From: Rufibacter ruber | GTDB lineage: Bacteria; Bacteroidota; Bacteroidia; Cytophagales; Hymenobacteraceae | Reading direction: 5' to 3' | DNA: 39,683 nt | Assembly: GCF_001647275.1 (NCBI RefSeq) | Contig: NZ_LRMM01000050.1 | Span: forward strand, 1 to 39,683 | Shown here: one piece after another, positions 8,483-16,420 of the stretch | Layout of the letters: the number at the start of each line of letters is the position of its first letter | How positions within the stretch are numbered: the first letter of the stretch is position 1 | Made by a program: the position numbers and the translations under genes | The notes under the pieces: generated by a model | The model's input: the letters and a program-made list of their open reading frames with translations, nothing else | The model's database searches: none | Told to the model about the DNA's origin: nothing

Positions 8483-8755
8483 CTATTTTTGGAGCACCTG
8501 CTCTCTGAGAATCTGCAGTATCTGGTGCTCTGTCATGTCATGCAACCACAGGTTCTGCGGCTGCAGACAGAAGATGGGGCCGTGCTTGCAACGGTCTGTG
8601 CACTCGGTTTTGATGATCTCCACCTCGTCTTTGAGGCCGGCCATCTTGAGCTGGTCTCTGATTTCCTTTCTGATTTCCTTGCCCCCGCGCTTCTGGCATT
8701 TGCTGCCGGCGCAGGCGTAGATGACTTGCTTTGGGGTAGTGGGATATTTGCTCAT
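8483..8755 (-). CDS. Thioredoxin-like [2Fe-2S] ferredoxin domain protein
   Basis: 90 residues. Cys15 and Cys20 (ACAGSKCQKRGG) with Cys52 and Cys56 (TECTDRCKHGP) form the four-cysteine pattern of thioredoxin-like [2Fe-2S] ferredoxins, as in the NuoE C-terminal domain and stand-alone small ferredoxins. An additional Cys63 is present. No partner redox enzyme is adjacent, so the electron acceptor cannot be inferred. Start is ATG at 8753-8755. Convergent with ferritin, sharing a bidirectional terminator; whether the iron theme is meaningful is speculation. Confidence 0.9.
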   Translation of the reverse strand: MSKYPTTPKQVIYACAGSKCQKRGGKEIRKEIRDQLKMAGLKDEVEIIKTECTDRCKHGPIFCLQPQNLWLHDMTEHQILQILREQVLQK

Positions 8756-8892
8756 GGGCTGTTCTTCTTCTTGGGCGGCGCTCCTTCCCCTTCTACGGAA
8801 AAAAAGCGGCTATGCTCTGTTTACCAGCCGCAGACTGCTCGGTCAGGAGCGTGATCACGGCAGCGGTGCGGTATTCTTCAGGGGGTTGCTTT

Positions 8893-8932
8893 CTGTTTTC
8901 AGCCTGTTTTGGTAAAAACAGGCCGAAAACAG
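8893..8932. repeat. Palindromic intergenic repeat, copy 5
   Basis: Arms 8893-8910 and 8914-8932 with one mismatch (CAGCC against GGCCG). It ends 5 bases from the stop codon of the minus-strand gene at 8938 and lies upstream of the gene at 8755. Confidence 0.85.
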
Positions 8933-8937
8933 CTGTG

Positions 8938-9498
8938 CTAGTCTAGTACTTCGTCCCGGTTGCGCTGCATTTGTATGATCTTGTAAATATAGAGCAGGAT
9001 ACCGGCCGCCAGTAGGCCATACATCAAATAAGTGACCCAGTTATAACGGTCGTTCTTGATGGTTTCCTCTGGCAGCAAAAAAGACTGACTCTTAGAAGGC
9101 ACTGCTAACCCGAAGAGCTTGCGTTCACCCTCCGTGTCTAAGGGGTTGATGCTGCCATCATACTCTACCCGCACCCGGTCGCCGGGTTTCACCTGCGCCT
9201 TGAAAGCAGCGGTGTCAAAGGCGGCGGCATCACGTTTGGTCAAAGCAAAACGTTCTGAGAATTCTTTGAGCCAGACCCCGTAGTCCCGCTCGCCCTCAGG
9301 GGTTTTCCTGAAGGAATAATTGATCAGCGTGCCTTCCTTTACGGTCAGGTCAGTCACGGTACGCACGCCGCCGCCAATGCTCTGGTAGATCATCAGGGCC
9401 AAGCCGGCTACAAGGAGCAGGGTGGCCGGCAGAAACTTGCCGGAGATGGGCATGGGAAACGTAGGAGTGCCTAAGGTTCTTCTGGGGCGTTGCGCCAT
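8938..9498 (-). CDS. Two-helix membrane protein of unknown function
   Basis: 186 residues. A basic N-terminus (MAQRPRRTLG) precedes a membrane helix at ~22-39, followed by an extracytoplasmic domain of about 110 residues and a second helix at ~155-172 ending in a short charged tail. The domain between the helices (LTVKEGTLINYSFRK, KPGDRVRVEYDGSINPL) looks like a small beta fold of the type seen in DUF3592-like proteins, but I cannot assign the family. ATG start at 9496-9498. It stands alone between two large non-coding stretches. Function unknown. Confidence 0.8.
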   Translation of the reverse strand: MAQRPRRTLGTPTFPMPISGKFLPATLLLVAGLALMIYQSIGGGVRTVTDLTVKEGTLINYSFRKTPEGERDYGVWLKEFSERFALTKRDAAAFDTAAFKAQVKPGDRVRVEYDGSINPLDTEGERKLFGLAVPSKSQSFLLPEETIKNDRYNWVTYLMYGLLAAGILLYIYKIIQMQRNRDEVLD

Positions 9499-10140
9499 AT
9501 GTGTAAAATGAATTCAGGTCTAAAAGTATAAAATAAAAACCCTTCCCAGGTGATAAGAGTTCGATTTTACACGTGAAGCCCTTTCTCCCAGAGCCCGTTT
9601 TGGGCGGCAATGTTTCTGTGCTGCGTGTGCCTGCCCGTGATCATCTGGCCTGTTATCTTGAGCGGTGGAAAAAGACAGAGCTGGTGGAGGTGCGGCGTGC
9701 GTTATGACAGAACCACCGCTTGTTTCCTGAACGGGAGGAGAACCCTTGTGCAGAGAACCAAGTTGACAGTACTTTTAGCTAATTGCAGGAAGGGCAGAGG
9801 GGAAAAACTGAAGCCGCTTGAAAAGGAGTAGCGGCCGGTTAAAAGTTATCATTGCCGCGGCTACCCTATGCGTGCATAATCAAAAGTTACCCTTGCCCTA
9901 CGGCGTACACGGGGGCATGGCTGGTGGCATTAGGAGTAGCCGTCTCCTGCATGCCTGATGAAGGGGTGGGGTTCTGCCCGGGTAGGAGTTGCCTCTGTTT
10001 TTGCCTGTTTTCAGGAAAACAGGCCAAAAACAGAACAGAATTTTTAGACATTCTAGTTGCGAGCCAGCTTCTAACGGCCCATGCTGTAGTCAGAACAGCT
10101 GCAGATCTATAAACCCCAAAAAACTCTGCTGTATTCCCTG
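9499..10140. other. 640-base intergenic region with tandem promoter-like elements
   Basis: No reading frame here looks real. Two copies of AAAAGTTANNNTTGCC lie 41 bases apart (9841-9856 and 9882-9897); the same 16-base pattern precedes the PAS gene at 3856. They resemble -7 boxes, yet no plus-strand gene follows. An 8-base inverted repeat AGCGGTGG/CCACCGCT (9661-9668, 9713-9720) and palindromic repeat copy 6 are also present. Confidence 0.4.
9995..10033. repeat. Palindromic intergenic repeat, copy 6
   Basis: CTGTTTTTGCCTGTTTTC paired with GAAAACAGGCCAAAAACAG around a short loop; the left arm lacks one G. About 100 bases past the stop of the lipoprotein gene at 10141. Confidence 0.8.
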
Positions 10141-10722
10141 CTAGAAGGCAGCGTCTTTGAGACGGCCTTCTGTGATGCGGTACCCTTTGCCGGCAATTGC
10201 ATCAAATACCTCCAGCTCAAAGTTGGCCGAGAAGCGCCTTTTCTCTGCATTGAATTCAGTCACGGTAAAGGTGCCCACGTGTTGTGCATCTGTGGTGAAC
10301 ACGCCGTGGGAGATGATGTAGGGTCTGCGGTCCAGAAATTTAAGGGCTCCATTATTGCCGGCACCGCTGCCGTACGTCTGGTCCAGCTTCTGGTACACCG
10401 GTGATTCGTCATTGAGGGTGAACGTGCCCGTGGTCCTTACATTCTTGACCGTGAGGTGAATGCTTCTGGTTGAGTCATTGCAAGCGTCTGTGCCAATGAT
10501 TGATAAATTGCCAGATGCGGCATCATAGGTCACGGCTAGTTTATCTTTGGGGAGGGTAATGTCAGGGCTCTTCCCGCTCCCGCTCAGTATGGAGCAGGCG
10601 GTGAATTCACGGCCGTTGATTTTGGCCGTCATCACAGGGTCTGCCATCAATTCATCAGCAACGCTGCAGCTGGTAAACACGGTAGCTGTACAAAGCAGCA
10701 GGAGGGCAAGAAATGGGCGCAT
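10141..10722 (-). CDS. Lipoprotein, DUF6252-like
   Basis: 193 residues. The signal peptide ends in the lipobox FTSC (lipidated Cys19), so the protein is exported and membrane anchored. The mature part begins with VMTAKINGREFTAC and contains repeated beta-strand elements (GTFTLNDESPVY, GTFTVTEFNAEKRRFSANFELEV), the layout of DUF6252-type Bacteroidota lipoproteins of unknown function. Two cysteines in the mature part (in FTACSI and TDACND) could form a disulfide. ATG start at 10720-10722; downstream of the giant surface protein on the same strand, 78 bases from its stop, so the two might be co-transcribed. The family assignment is from memory and moderate. Confidence 0.8.
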   Translation of the reverse strand: MRPFLALLLLCTATVFTSCSVADELMADPVMTAKINGREFTACSILSGSGKSPDITLPKDKLAVTYDAASGNLSIIGTDACNDSTRSIHLTVKNVRTTGTFTLNDESPVYQKLDQTYGSGAGNNGALKFLDRRPYIISHGVFTTDAQHVGTFTVTEFNAEKRRFSANFELEVFDAIAGKGYRITEGRLKDAAF

Positions 10723-10800
10723 AAGGATATCTGGAATAGAGAATTCTTATCACCTGACCATTAAAGTTCTCTATTCCCCTATGCCAGGTTTTTTTTATTT

Positions 10801-13800
10801 CTACCGAACTATCTCCACCCAGCCTTTGGCGGTATTGCCCGCTTCGTCTTTCAGCAGGTAAAAGTAGGTGCCGTCTGATAGCTTGCCCCCGTTCCAGCTT
10901 TGCTGGTAGACCTTTTCATAGTGTACTTGCTTGCCCCAGCGGTTAAAGATGGTAATCTCTGTAGGCAGGCAGCTGAACTTCTGGAAGAAGGTCTCGTTGA
11001 GGTTGTCTCCGTTAGGCGTGATGATGTTGGGCAGGAAGTTAGGTTCTACCACCACCTGGGCTATGGTTCTGGTTTCCTCACAACCGTTTCCGTAGAAGGT
11101 GGTGAGGGTTACCTTGTACGTGCCGGCTCGCTCATACACATGCTGCGGCTCCTGCTCTGTTGACTGGCTGCCGTCACCAAAGTCCCAGGCAAAACGGGTG
11201 GCATTGGTGGTTTGGTTGGCAAAAACTGCTTTAAACGGGGTATAGCCGGTAATCTGCGGGTTGCTAAAGCAGAGACCATTGGTGAGGTTGGCCCGGAAAA
11301 CAGGGGTGGGGGCCACAGAGATGGCCACGTTTTTAAAGACGGTGCAGAGGCCGGCAACGGTGTAGGTGGCCTGGGTAGAGCCGGTGAAGCCCTGCGGAGG
11401 CGTAAATAGTCCGGTGGCTGAGACGTGGGCGCCGGTCCAGATCCCACCAGCCGGGGTGGCGCGCAATTGGAAAGGCGTCATACTGCCTGGGCAGATAACC
11501 GTGTCTGGGCCCGTCTGAATAGCAGGGGCGGCCAGAACCTCTACCTCTTTGGTAACAGTACCGCAGATCCCGTTACTGCCGTTGCTGGAGTAGGTAACCG
11601 TGTGCTGCCCTGGGCCAAGCAAACCGGGCGAAAAGGTTGAGGTCACCGTCCCGTTTACCTTGAAGGTGCCCCCGGCGGGTGTCCCTTGCAATTGAACAGG
11701 CGCACTACTGGCGCAAATGGGGCCTTGAAGGGCAATAGTATGCAAGCTGGTCTGGTTAACGGTAATTACCATGTTGTTGGCGCGGGTACATTGTCCGGTT
11801 CCGGGAATGGTATAGGTAAGGGTATTGTTCCCGAGAACGGCTTGGCTTGGGGTAAAAACATACTGGCTATTGACCAGACTGACCCCGTTCCCGCTCCAGA
11901 TTCCCCCAGCAGGCGTGCCACCCAAAATAATGGGCGCGTCTCCTGTACAAACCCGCCTGTTGGCCCCAGCCACGGGTGTGACTACCTGGAAATCAAATTT
12001 AAAGGCGGCGTTGTTGCAGTTGGAGCTTTCGTTGTCTTTCCTGAAATAGTGTGCTCCGGGAGGGATGGGGAAATTTGTTCTCCCCTGGCACCCGCCGCAT
12101 ACGGCCTGATAAATGAAGCCCCTCCGGTCAAACCTGCTGGTGCCGCCGTCTACGTGTTCAGTTGCAGAGGTGTTGCTGGCTTGAAGGCCCCCGTAGAAAG
12201 TAGCATATTCCAGAGAGGCGGCATTGGGTGAGAGCTGCATCAGGTAAAAGTCTCCGCCGTCTGTGGTTTTCTGTACCGCGTTAGAAGTGAACTGCAGGCC
12301 ATTGGTAGTGCCGTTGCCGTAATTGACATTGGCGCCGCCGCCCCACCCGCAGACATAGATGCGCTCACAGTCATCTACCAGAAAGGCTGTTGGGGAAATG
12401 TCCAGGTTAGGTCTGCCAGATCCAAAGACGGTGGAGAAAAGGGTTGTTTTCAGGTCAGGGGTGAGCTTATGGATAAACTGCTTGCCGTTGGTGTTAGAAT
12501 ACGTGTCTGCGGTTACCGGGTACCCCCCCAGGCTCTGCCCGTACACATACACGTTGGCCTCTACATCAAGCTGCAAAAAATAAGCCTGGTCATAAGAGCT
12601 GGTACCCAGGTAGGAGGCCCCCAATACCTTGTCTCCGTTTTTGTCAATTTTTACTACAAAGCCGTCTACATCTCCTCTGGCGGTAGGGTGAAGCCCACCG
12701 GTGGTGTTAGGCAAGGTGGTGCTGGTGGTGCCACCGGCTATGTACACATTGCGGGCGGTGTCAAGCTGGATAGAGTATGCGGCATCCTCCCCTTCCCCCC
12801 CGTAGTAACTGCTCCAGATGATCTGATTCAAGGCTGGGGTGAGTTTGCAGACAATGGCATCAGAGCCGCTATAGGCTTGGTTCCTAAAGCCGTTAGGCGC
12901 GGGGAAATCATTTGAGGCCGTGCTGGAGGCCACATACACAAAACCGTCTGGGTCTGTAATAATGTCACCTCTGAACTGGTCACCGTAATTTCTGGTTAAG
13001 GGACTTGTGATTTCTAATAACCCGTCATTCTTGCTGCCGCCCAGAAAGGTAGAGGCAATAAGGGCTCTGCCGTCTTCACTCAATGTAGTAATGGCCAGGT
13101 CAGAGCCCTGGGAGTAATTAGGGTCGCTGTTATTCCCCAGCGGGGAAATAGCGGTGCCTTGCCCAAAGAAACGGTCAAAGGCGTTGAGACTGGTAGGGAA
13201 ATTTGATGAGCCCACGCTAGACAGGATGAGGAGCTGGTTTTGGGCATTCACCACCATGCTGTGGGGGCATTCTGCATTGCTCCCTCCCAAATAGGTGGCG
13301 TATAGCCGGGCCGCATCTCCTGTCACATTTGTCCTGAACTTGAGAATGCCAATGTCTACTGAACCGCTAAACGTGGTCTTGAAGGCCCCGGTAGAAGCCG
13401 GAAAACCTGTGTTGAACACAATGCCCCCAGAATACATATTGCCTTGGCTGTCATACGTGGCGGTAAAGCCCCAATTGTCTGCGCTAGAGCCGGAAAAGGT
13501 TGAAAACACCACCACCGGGTCAATCACCAGCGGTAGCTTCAGGTTATAGCCTTTAGGGAACTGAAACCCCAGTACGTTTCCGGTTAAGGTGTAGTGGCAG
13601 GGCACCTCCACCCGCTGGCCGTTGACCATTTGAAAAGCCACCGGCCGCTGCTCTGTGATAGTGCCTACAGAGGTTTGTATCTGCAGGTGGCCATTGGTCA
13701 GTTTCAGGCCCGTAACCCCGTCATAGCGCAGCTTGATATGGTCTGTGGCGGTACCGGCGGTGAGGTGCAGGTCATATTTAAGTTTGCCGCCGTACTCATA

Positions 13801-14325
13801 GAGCGCCAGGTCTACCCCGGGGTACAGGGCCTGGTAAGTTACTTTTCTGAAGCCTCTGGCCCCGCTCCCCCAGCGGGCAGGATTGTCACCCAGGTAATAG
13901 TTCCTGAGCCCTGCAGTGGGTTCTAAGGCGGTGAGCGGGGTGGTGGGGGTGGCGCCTTCAAAAGTGACAGAATAGGCATGGCCCCTCAGTTCATCATGGG
14001 GTTGGGCGGCAAGGGTGGTCTCTGGCTGGGGCTGCCCGTGGGAGTTGAATTTCTCTAAGGCGGCGGGGTCATGGAAGACATACGTAAAGCAGGTGGGCTG
14101 CAGGAACAGTTTACCGGTAGGGATGTCTGCCGCATACTTCACCTGGTGGGGCCACTGCCCTTTGTTCTCTACAAACTCAAGCGTTCTGGTATCTGCTGAA
14201 AACCGTGCCGTTTGCTGGCCGGAAACTACTGCGGGGGCTGGCGCCTGCGGGGCGGGCAGACCCAAAAGCAGGCCCAGTAACAACTGGTAAGCAGAGAGAA
14301 TGAAAAGGGAAATAGAGAAACGCAT
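10801..14325 (-). CDS. Large secreted SBBP-repeat/PKD protein with gliding-motility-type C-terminal domain
   Basis: 1174 residues. Signal peptide at residues 1-~28, then an N-terminal domain beginning FVENKGQWPHQVKY (a DUF7948-type module found before SBBP repeats), a beta-propeller-like stretch of SBBP repeats (recurring LGGSxND/YYGGExxD with TTLSEDG or KLTPALN), cysteine-containing Ig-like repeats (CAGDAPI/GGTPAGGIWSG, seen three times) and a PKD domain (FAWDFGDGSQSTEQEPQHVY) around 1040-1090. The last ~78 residues (PNIITPNGDNLNETFF, IFNRWGKQVHYE, WNGGKLSDGTYFYLL) are a CHU_C/type B sorting domain, which targets proteins to the type IX secretion system and the cell surface. The known role of such proteins is surface adhesion or matrix; the ligand is unknown. 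The AT-rich region upstream ends in repeat copy 7. Confidence 0.92.
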   Translation of the reverse strand: MRFSISLFILSAYQLLLGLLLGLPAPQAPAPAVVSGQQTARFSADTRTLEFVENKGQWPHQVKYAADIPTGKLFLQPTCFTYVFHDPAALEKFNSHGQPQPETTLAAQPHDELRGHAYSVTFEGATPTTPLTALEPTAGLRNYYLGDNPARWGSGARGFRKVTYQALYPGVDLALYEYGGKLKYDLHLTAGTATDHIKLRYDGVTGLKLTNGHLQIQTSVGTITEQRPVAFQMVNGQRVEVPCHYTLTGNVLGFQFPKGYNLKLPLVIDPVVVFSTFSGSSADNWGFTATYDSQGNMYSGGIVFNTGFPASTGAFKTTFSGSVDIGILKFRTNVTGDAARLYATYLGGSNAECPHSMVVNAQNQLLILSSVGSSNFPTSLNAFDRFFGQGTAISPLGNNSDPNYSQGSDLAITTLSEDGRALIASTFLGGSKNDGLLEITSPLTRNYGDQFRGDIITDPDGFVYVASSTASNDFPAPNGFRNQAYSGSDAIVCKLTPALNQIIWSSYYGGEGEDAAYSIQLDTARNVYIAGGTTSTTLPNTTGGLHPTARGDVDGFVVKIDKNGDKVLGASYLGTSSYDQAYFLQLDVEANVYVYGQSLGGYPVTADTYSNTNGKQFIHKLTPDLKTTLFSTVFGSGRPNLDISPTAFLVDDCERIYVCGWGGGANVNYGNGTTNGLQFTSNAVQKTTDGGDFYLMQLSPNAASLEYATFYGGLQASNTSATEHVDGGTSRFDRRGFIYQAVCGGCQGRTNFPIPPGAHYFRKDNESSNCNNAAFKFDFQVVTPVAGANRRVCTGDAPIILGGTPAGGIWSGNGVSLVNSQYVFTPSQAVLGNNTLTYTIPGTGQCTRANNMVITVNQTSLHTIALQGPICASSAPVQLQGTPAGGTFKVNGTVTSTFSPGLLGPGQHTVTYSSNGSNGICGTVTKEVEVLAAPAIQTGPDTVICPGSMTPFQLRATPAGGIWTGAHVSATGLFTPPQGFTGSTQATYTVAGLCTVFKNVAISVAPTPVFRANLTNGLCFSNPQITGYTPFKAVFANQTTNATRFAWDFGDGSQSTEQEPQHVYERAGTYKVTLTTFYGNGCEETRTIAQVVVEPNFLPNIITPNGDNLNETFFQKFSCLPTEITIFNRWGKQVHYEKVYQQSWNGGKLSDGTYFYLLKDEAGNTAKGWVEIVR

Positions 14326-14384
14326 AGCCAGAATGAAACTTCTGACTAAATTAAACTAAATTTTGTAATATTCTTGAAACTGAA

Positions 14385-14426
14385 TTGCCTTTTGCTGTTT
14401 TTCAGAAAACAGGCCAAAAACGGCAA
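14385..14426. repeat. Palindromic intergenic repeat, copy 7
   Basis: Outer arms TTGCC/GGCAA match each other but no other copy; the inner left arm is shortened (TTTTGCTGTTTT against AAAACAGGCCAAAAA). Located between the stop at 14445 and the giant gene start. Confidence 0.7.
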
Positions 14427-14444
14427 CCTGTGGTAAACAATTGC

Positions 14445-14990
14445 CTACCAGCCCCTTCTTTCCTTCAACGCGGTGATGTGCGCCAGGTGGTGCCGGCTGT
14501 GCCAGGCATACAGCGCCACCACCTGAAACAGGAACAGCTCGCCGCCTTCAGGATGCACAAATGTGCGGTGCCACTGCGGGAAATCCATGGCGCGCAGCAG
14601 GTGTGCCCAGCGCTGGTGCAGTGCGGTTAGCAGTTGAACCGAAACCGCCGGATCCCCCTCACGGGCGTCTGGCAGCTGCGCCCAGCCCGCCTCGTCATAC
14701 GGTTTAATCACGGGCCTCTCTTCGGTCAGCGCCAGCCGGAACCTAATGTAGCTGTTCATGTGGCTGTCCGGCAGGTGGTGCACCACCTGCCGGATGGTCC
14801 AGCCGCCGGGGCGGTAAGGGGTGTCCAGCTGTTCCTCAGAAAGACCGGCAATGGCCTGCTGCAGCTGCTCCGGCAGCGCCTCCAGGGTGGCAATGGCCTC
14901 CTGGATACGCACTGATTGAAACACAGAAGGGGCTTCAAACCGGCCCACCGGAAAGCGCAGTTGTTCTATAGACAGGGTAGGGGTTTCCAT
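14445..14990 (-). CDS. YfiT/DinB-family metal-dependent hydrolase (bacillithiol transferase-like)
   Basis: 181 residues, the normal YfiT length. The DinB four-helix fold is recognised from the N-terminal LRFPVGRFEAP and from the metal-binding histidines: His71/His72 in RQVVHHLPDSHMN and His164 with His168 in YAWHSRHHLAHI, matching the three-histidine nickel/zinc site of B. subtilis YfiT. Members transfer bacillithiol or hydrolyse small electrophiles. In Bacteroidota, which largely make bacillithiol, the detoxification role is plausible but not shown here. ATG start at 14988-14990. It lies alone; the upstream region holds repeat copy 8. Confidence 0.9.
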   Translation of the reverse strand: METPTLSIEQLRFPVGRFEAPSVFQSVRIQEAIATLEALPEQLQQAIAGLSEEQLDTPYRPGGWTIRQVVHHLPDSHMNSYIRFRLALTEERPVIKPYDEAGWAQLPDAREGDPAVSVQLLTALHQRWAHLLRAMDFPQWHRTFVHPEGGELFLFQVVALYAWHSRHHLAHITALKERRGW

Positions 14991-15046
14991 AAGCGTGCAT
15001 TACATCTCGTTCAAAGCAAATCTAACAAAACCGTACCACCTGCCCC

Positions 15047-15086
15047 GCGTTTTTGACCTATTTTTCTGAAAACAGACCCAAAACAG
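15047..15086. repeat. Palindromic intergenic repeat, copy 8 (degenerate)
   Basis: GCGTTTTTGACCTATTTTT / GAAAACAGACCCAAAACAGC with several mismatches around the central CTG; upstream of the minus-strand gene at 14990. Confidence 0.65.
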
Positions 15087-15475
15087 CACCAGTTGAAAAG
15101 TTCGGGCAAGGCCAATGGGGACTAGGCCGCATAGATGCCGGGCGGGTAGGGAGCTGCCCCGGTTACAGCCTACCCGCAAAGCAAGAGAGGCGGCGGCGAA
15201 GGTTTCTGCGGCGGCCCCTCTTTCTGCCCGTGCGGCCCCCCCTGCACAGGTGGTGGTCTGGCTTTGCGGGTGCGCCATGATTCTTCAAGAGCGGTATTCT
15301 CAACGTGCGTGGCCGCGCCTGTCTGCCGCGCCACCCGTTGCGGCACTGCCGAAAAATAAGACGGAACGGCTATGCGGGGAACCGGGGGCAGAAACTCAGG
15401 ATGGGGGAGGGGCTGCGGTGCACGTAACAACACTTTTTGCGTAACATTCAGCAGATTTGCCTGTTCAACCAGAAG

Positions 15476-15514
15476 CTGTTTTCGGCCTGTTTTCTGAAAA
15501 ACAGGCCAAAAACG
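15476..15514. repeat. Palindromic intergenic repeat, copy 9
   Basis: GTTTTCGGCCTGTTT (15478-15492) pairs with AAACAGGCCAAAAAC (15499-15513) with one mismatch. It ends 14 bases before the glycosylase ATG and would be in its 5' leader. The frame through it is open, so a gene caller may wrongly start at 15457. Confidence 0.85.
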
Positions 15515-15528
15515 TAATTCCTGCCGCC

Positions 15529-16344
15529 ATGCCTGAACTACCCGAAGTAGAAACCTACCGCCGTTTTATTGATGAAACCTGCCTCTGCCAACCCATTGCC
15601 GAAGTGGAGGTGCAAGACCCCAACCGCCAGCTGCAGGTAGATTTGGACGAATTTAGGCGGGCTTTGATTGGCAACCAGTTCACCGGCACCCACCGCATTG
15701 GCAAGCAGCTGTTTCTGGAGACAGAGAAAGGCGTGCTCGTGACCATGCACTTCGGGATGACGGGTGATGTGGCCTATTACCGTGATGCCGCCGAGACGCC
15801 CCGTTTTGCCCGGGCCGTTTTCCTTTTCCAGAACGGGTTCAGGTTTGCCTTTGTAGACTCCCGCAAGTTTGGCCGGCTGGGTCTCACGCAGAGCGTAGAC
15901 GAGTTCAGAAAGCAGAAGAAACTGGGGCCAGACGCGCTCACCCTCACCGCTGAAGAATTGGCCAAAGGCTTGGCCAACAAGAAAGCGCCCATCAAACCCC
16001 TGCTGCTGGACCAGCGCATTGCCCCCGGCGTGGGCAACTGGATTGCCGATGAAGTTCTGTTCCAGGCCCGCCTGCACCCCGAGCGCCCCGCCAACCGCCT
16101 GAGCGCAGAGGAAATTGATCGCCTGGCCGCCGCTATCAGGGAAGTGCTGGAAACCGCCGTACAGGCAGAGGCTATCTACCGCGATTTTCCCGCCCACTAC
16201 CTCATTCACGCCCGCGAATGGGACACCGCACCCGCCTCACCGGTAGCAGAAGCCCACCTGCACTGCCCGCACTGCCAGAGCCGCATTGAGAAAGAGTATG
16301 TGGGCGGCCGCGCCACGTACTTCTGCCCTGTCTGCCAGGTATGA
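15529..16344 (+). CDS. Formamidopyrimidine-DNA glycosylase/endonuclease VIII family protein (Fpg/Nei)
   Basis: 271 residues from ATG 15529, chosen because the family demands an N-terminal Met-Pro-Glu-Leu-Pro-Glu; the mature Pro is the Schiff-base nucleophile and the following Glu is catalytic. Upstream in-frame codons to 15457 only translate a repeat. Lys59 in RIGKQL and the HFGMTGD segment (residues 74-80) fit the lesion-binding region, and the helix-two-turn-helix part appears as DQRIAPGVGNWIADEVLF. The C-terminal zinc finger is complete (Cys246, Cys249, Cys266, Cys269). The enzyme removes oxidised bases such as 8-oxoguanine and nicks the abasic site. I cannot decide between Fpg and Nei specificity. 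It converges on tamL, with palindromic copy 10 between. Confidence 0.95.
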   Translation: MPELPEVETYRRFIDETCLCQPIAEVEVQDPNRQLQVDLDEFRRALIGNQFTGTHRIGKQLFLETEKGVLVTMHFGMTGDVAYYRDAAETPRFARAVFLFQNGFRFAFVDSRKFGRLGLTQSVDEFRKQKKLGPDALTLTAEELAKGLANKKAPIKPLLLDQRIAPGVGNWIADEVLFQARLHPERPANRLSAEEIDRLAAAIREVLETAVQAEAIYRDFPAHYLIHAREWDTAPASPVAEAHLHCPHCQSRIEKEYVGGRATYFCPVCQV

Positions 16345-16349
16345 GGTAA

Positions 16350-16395
16350 AGTCTGTTTTGGGGCTGTTTTCTGAAAAACAGCCCCAAAACAGACT
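16350..16395. repeat. Palindromic intergenic repeat, copy 10 (longest perfect copy)
   Basis: Perfect 21-base arms (16350-16370, 16375-16395) around CTGA, core GGGG/CCCC. The outermost AGTCTG/CAGACT is unique to this copy yet fully paired. It is the only structure between the convergent glycosylase and tamL genes, so a two-way 3'-end role is possible. Confidence 0.95.
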
Positions 16396-16420
16396 TGTGT
16401 CTTAACGCAAAGCAGCAGGT

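Larger units (their letters stand above)
14991..15528. other. Divergent intergenic region between the YfiT-like gene and the glycosylase
   Basis: No supported gene. GC-rich, with palindromic repeat copies 8 (15047-15086) and 9 (15476-15514). No promoter pair is recognised. Confidence 0.5.

Noticed and set aside
9852-10112. 86-codon plus-strand frame after the tandem promoter-like boxes
   Set aside because: It starts upstream of the second box, its cysteine-rich sequence is unlike a protein family I know, and its second half only translates palindromic repeat 6.
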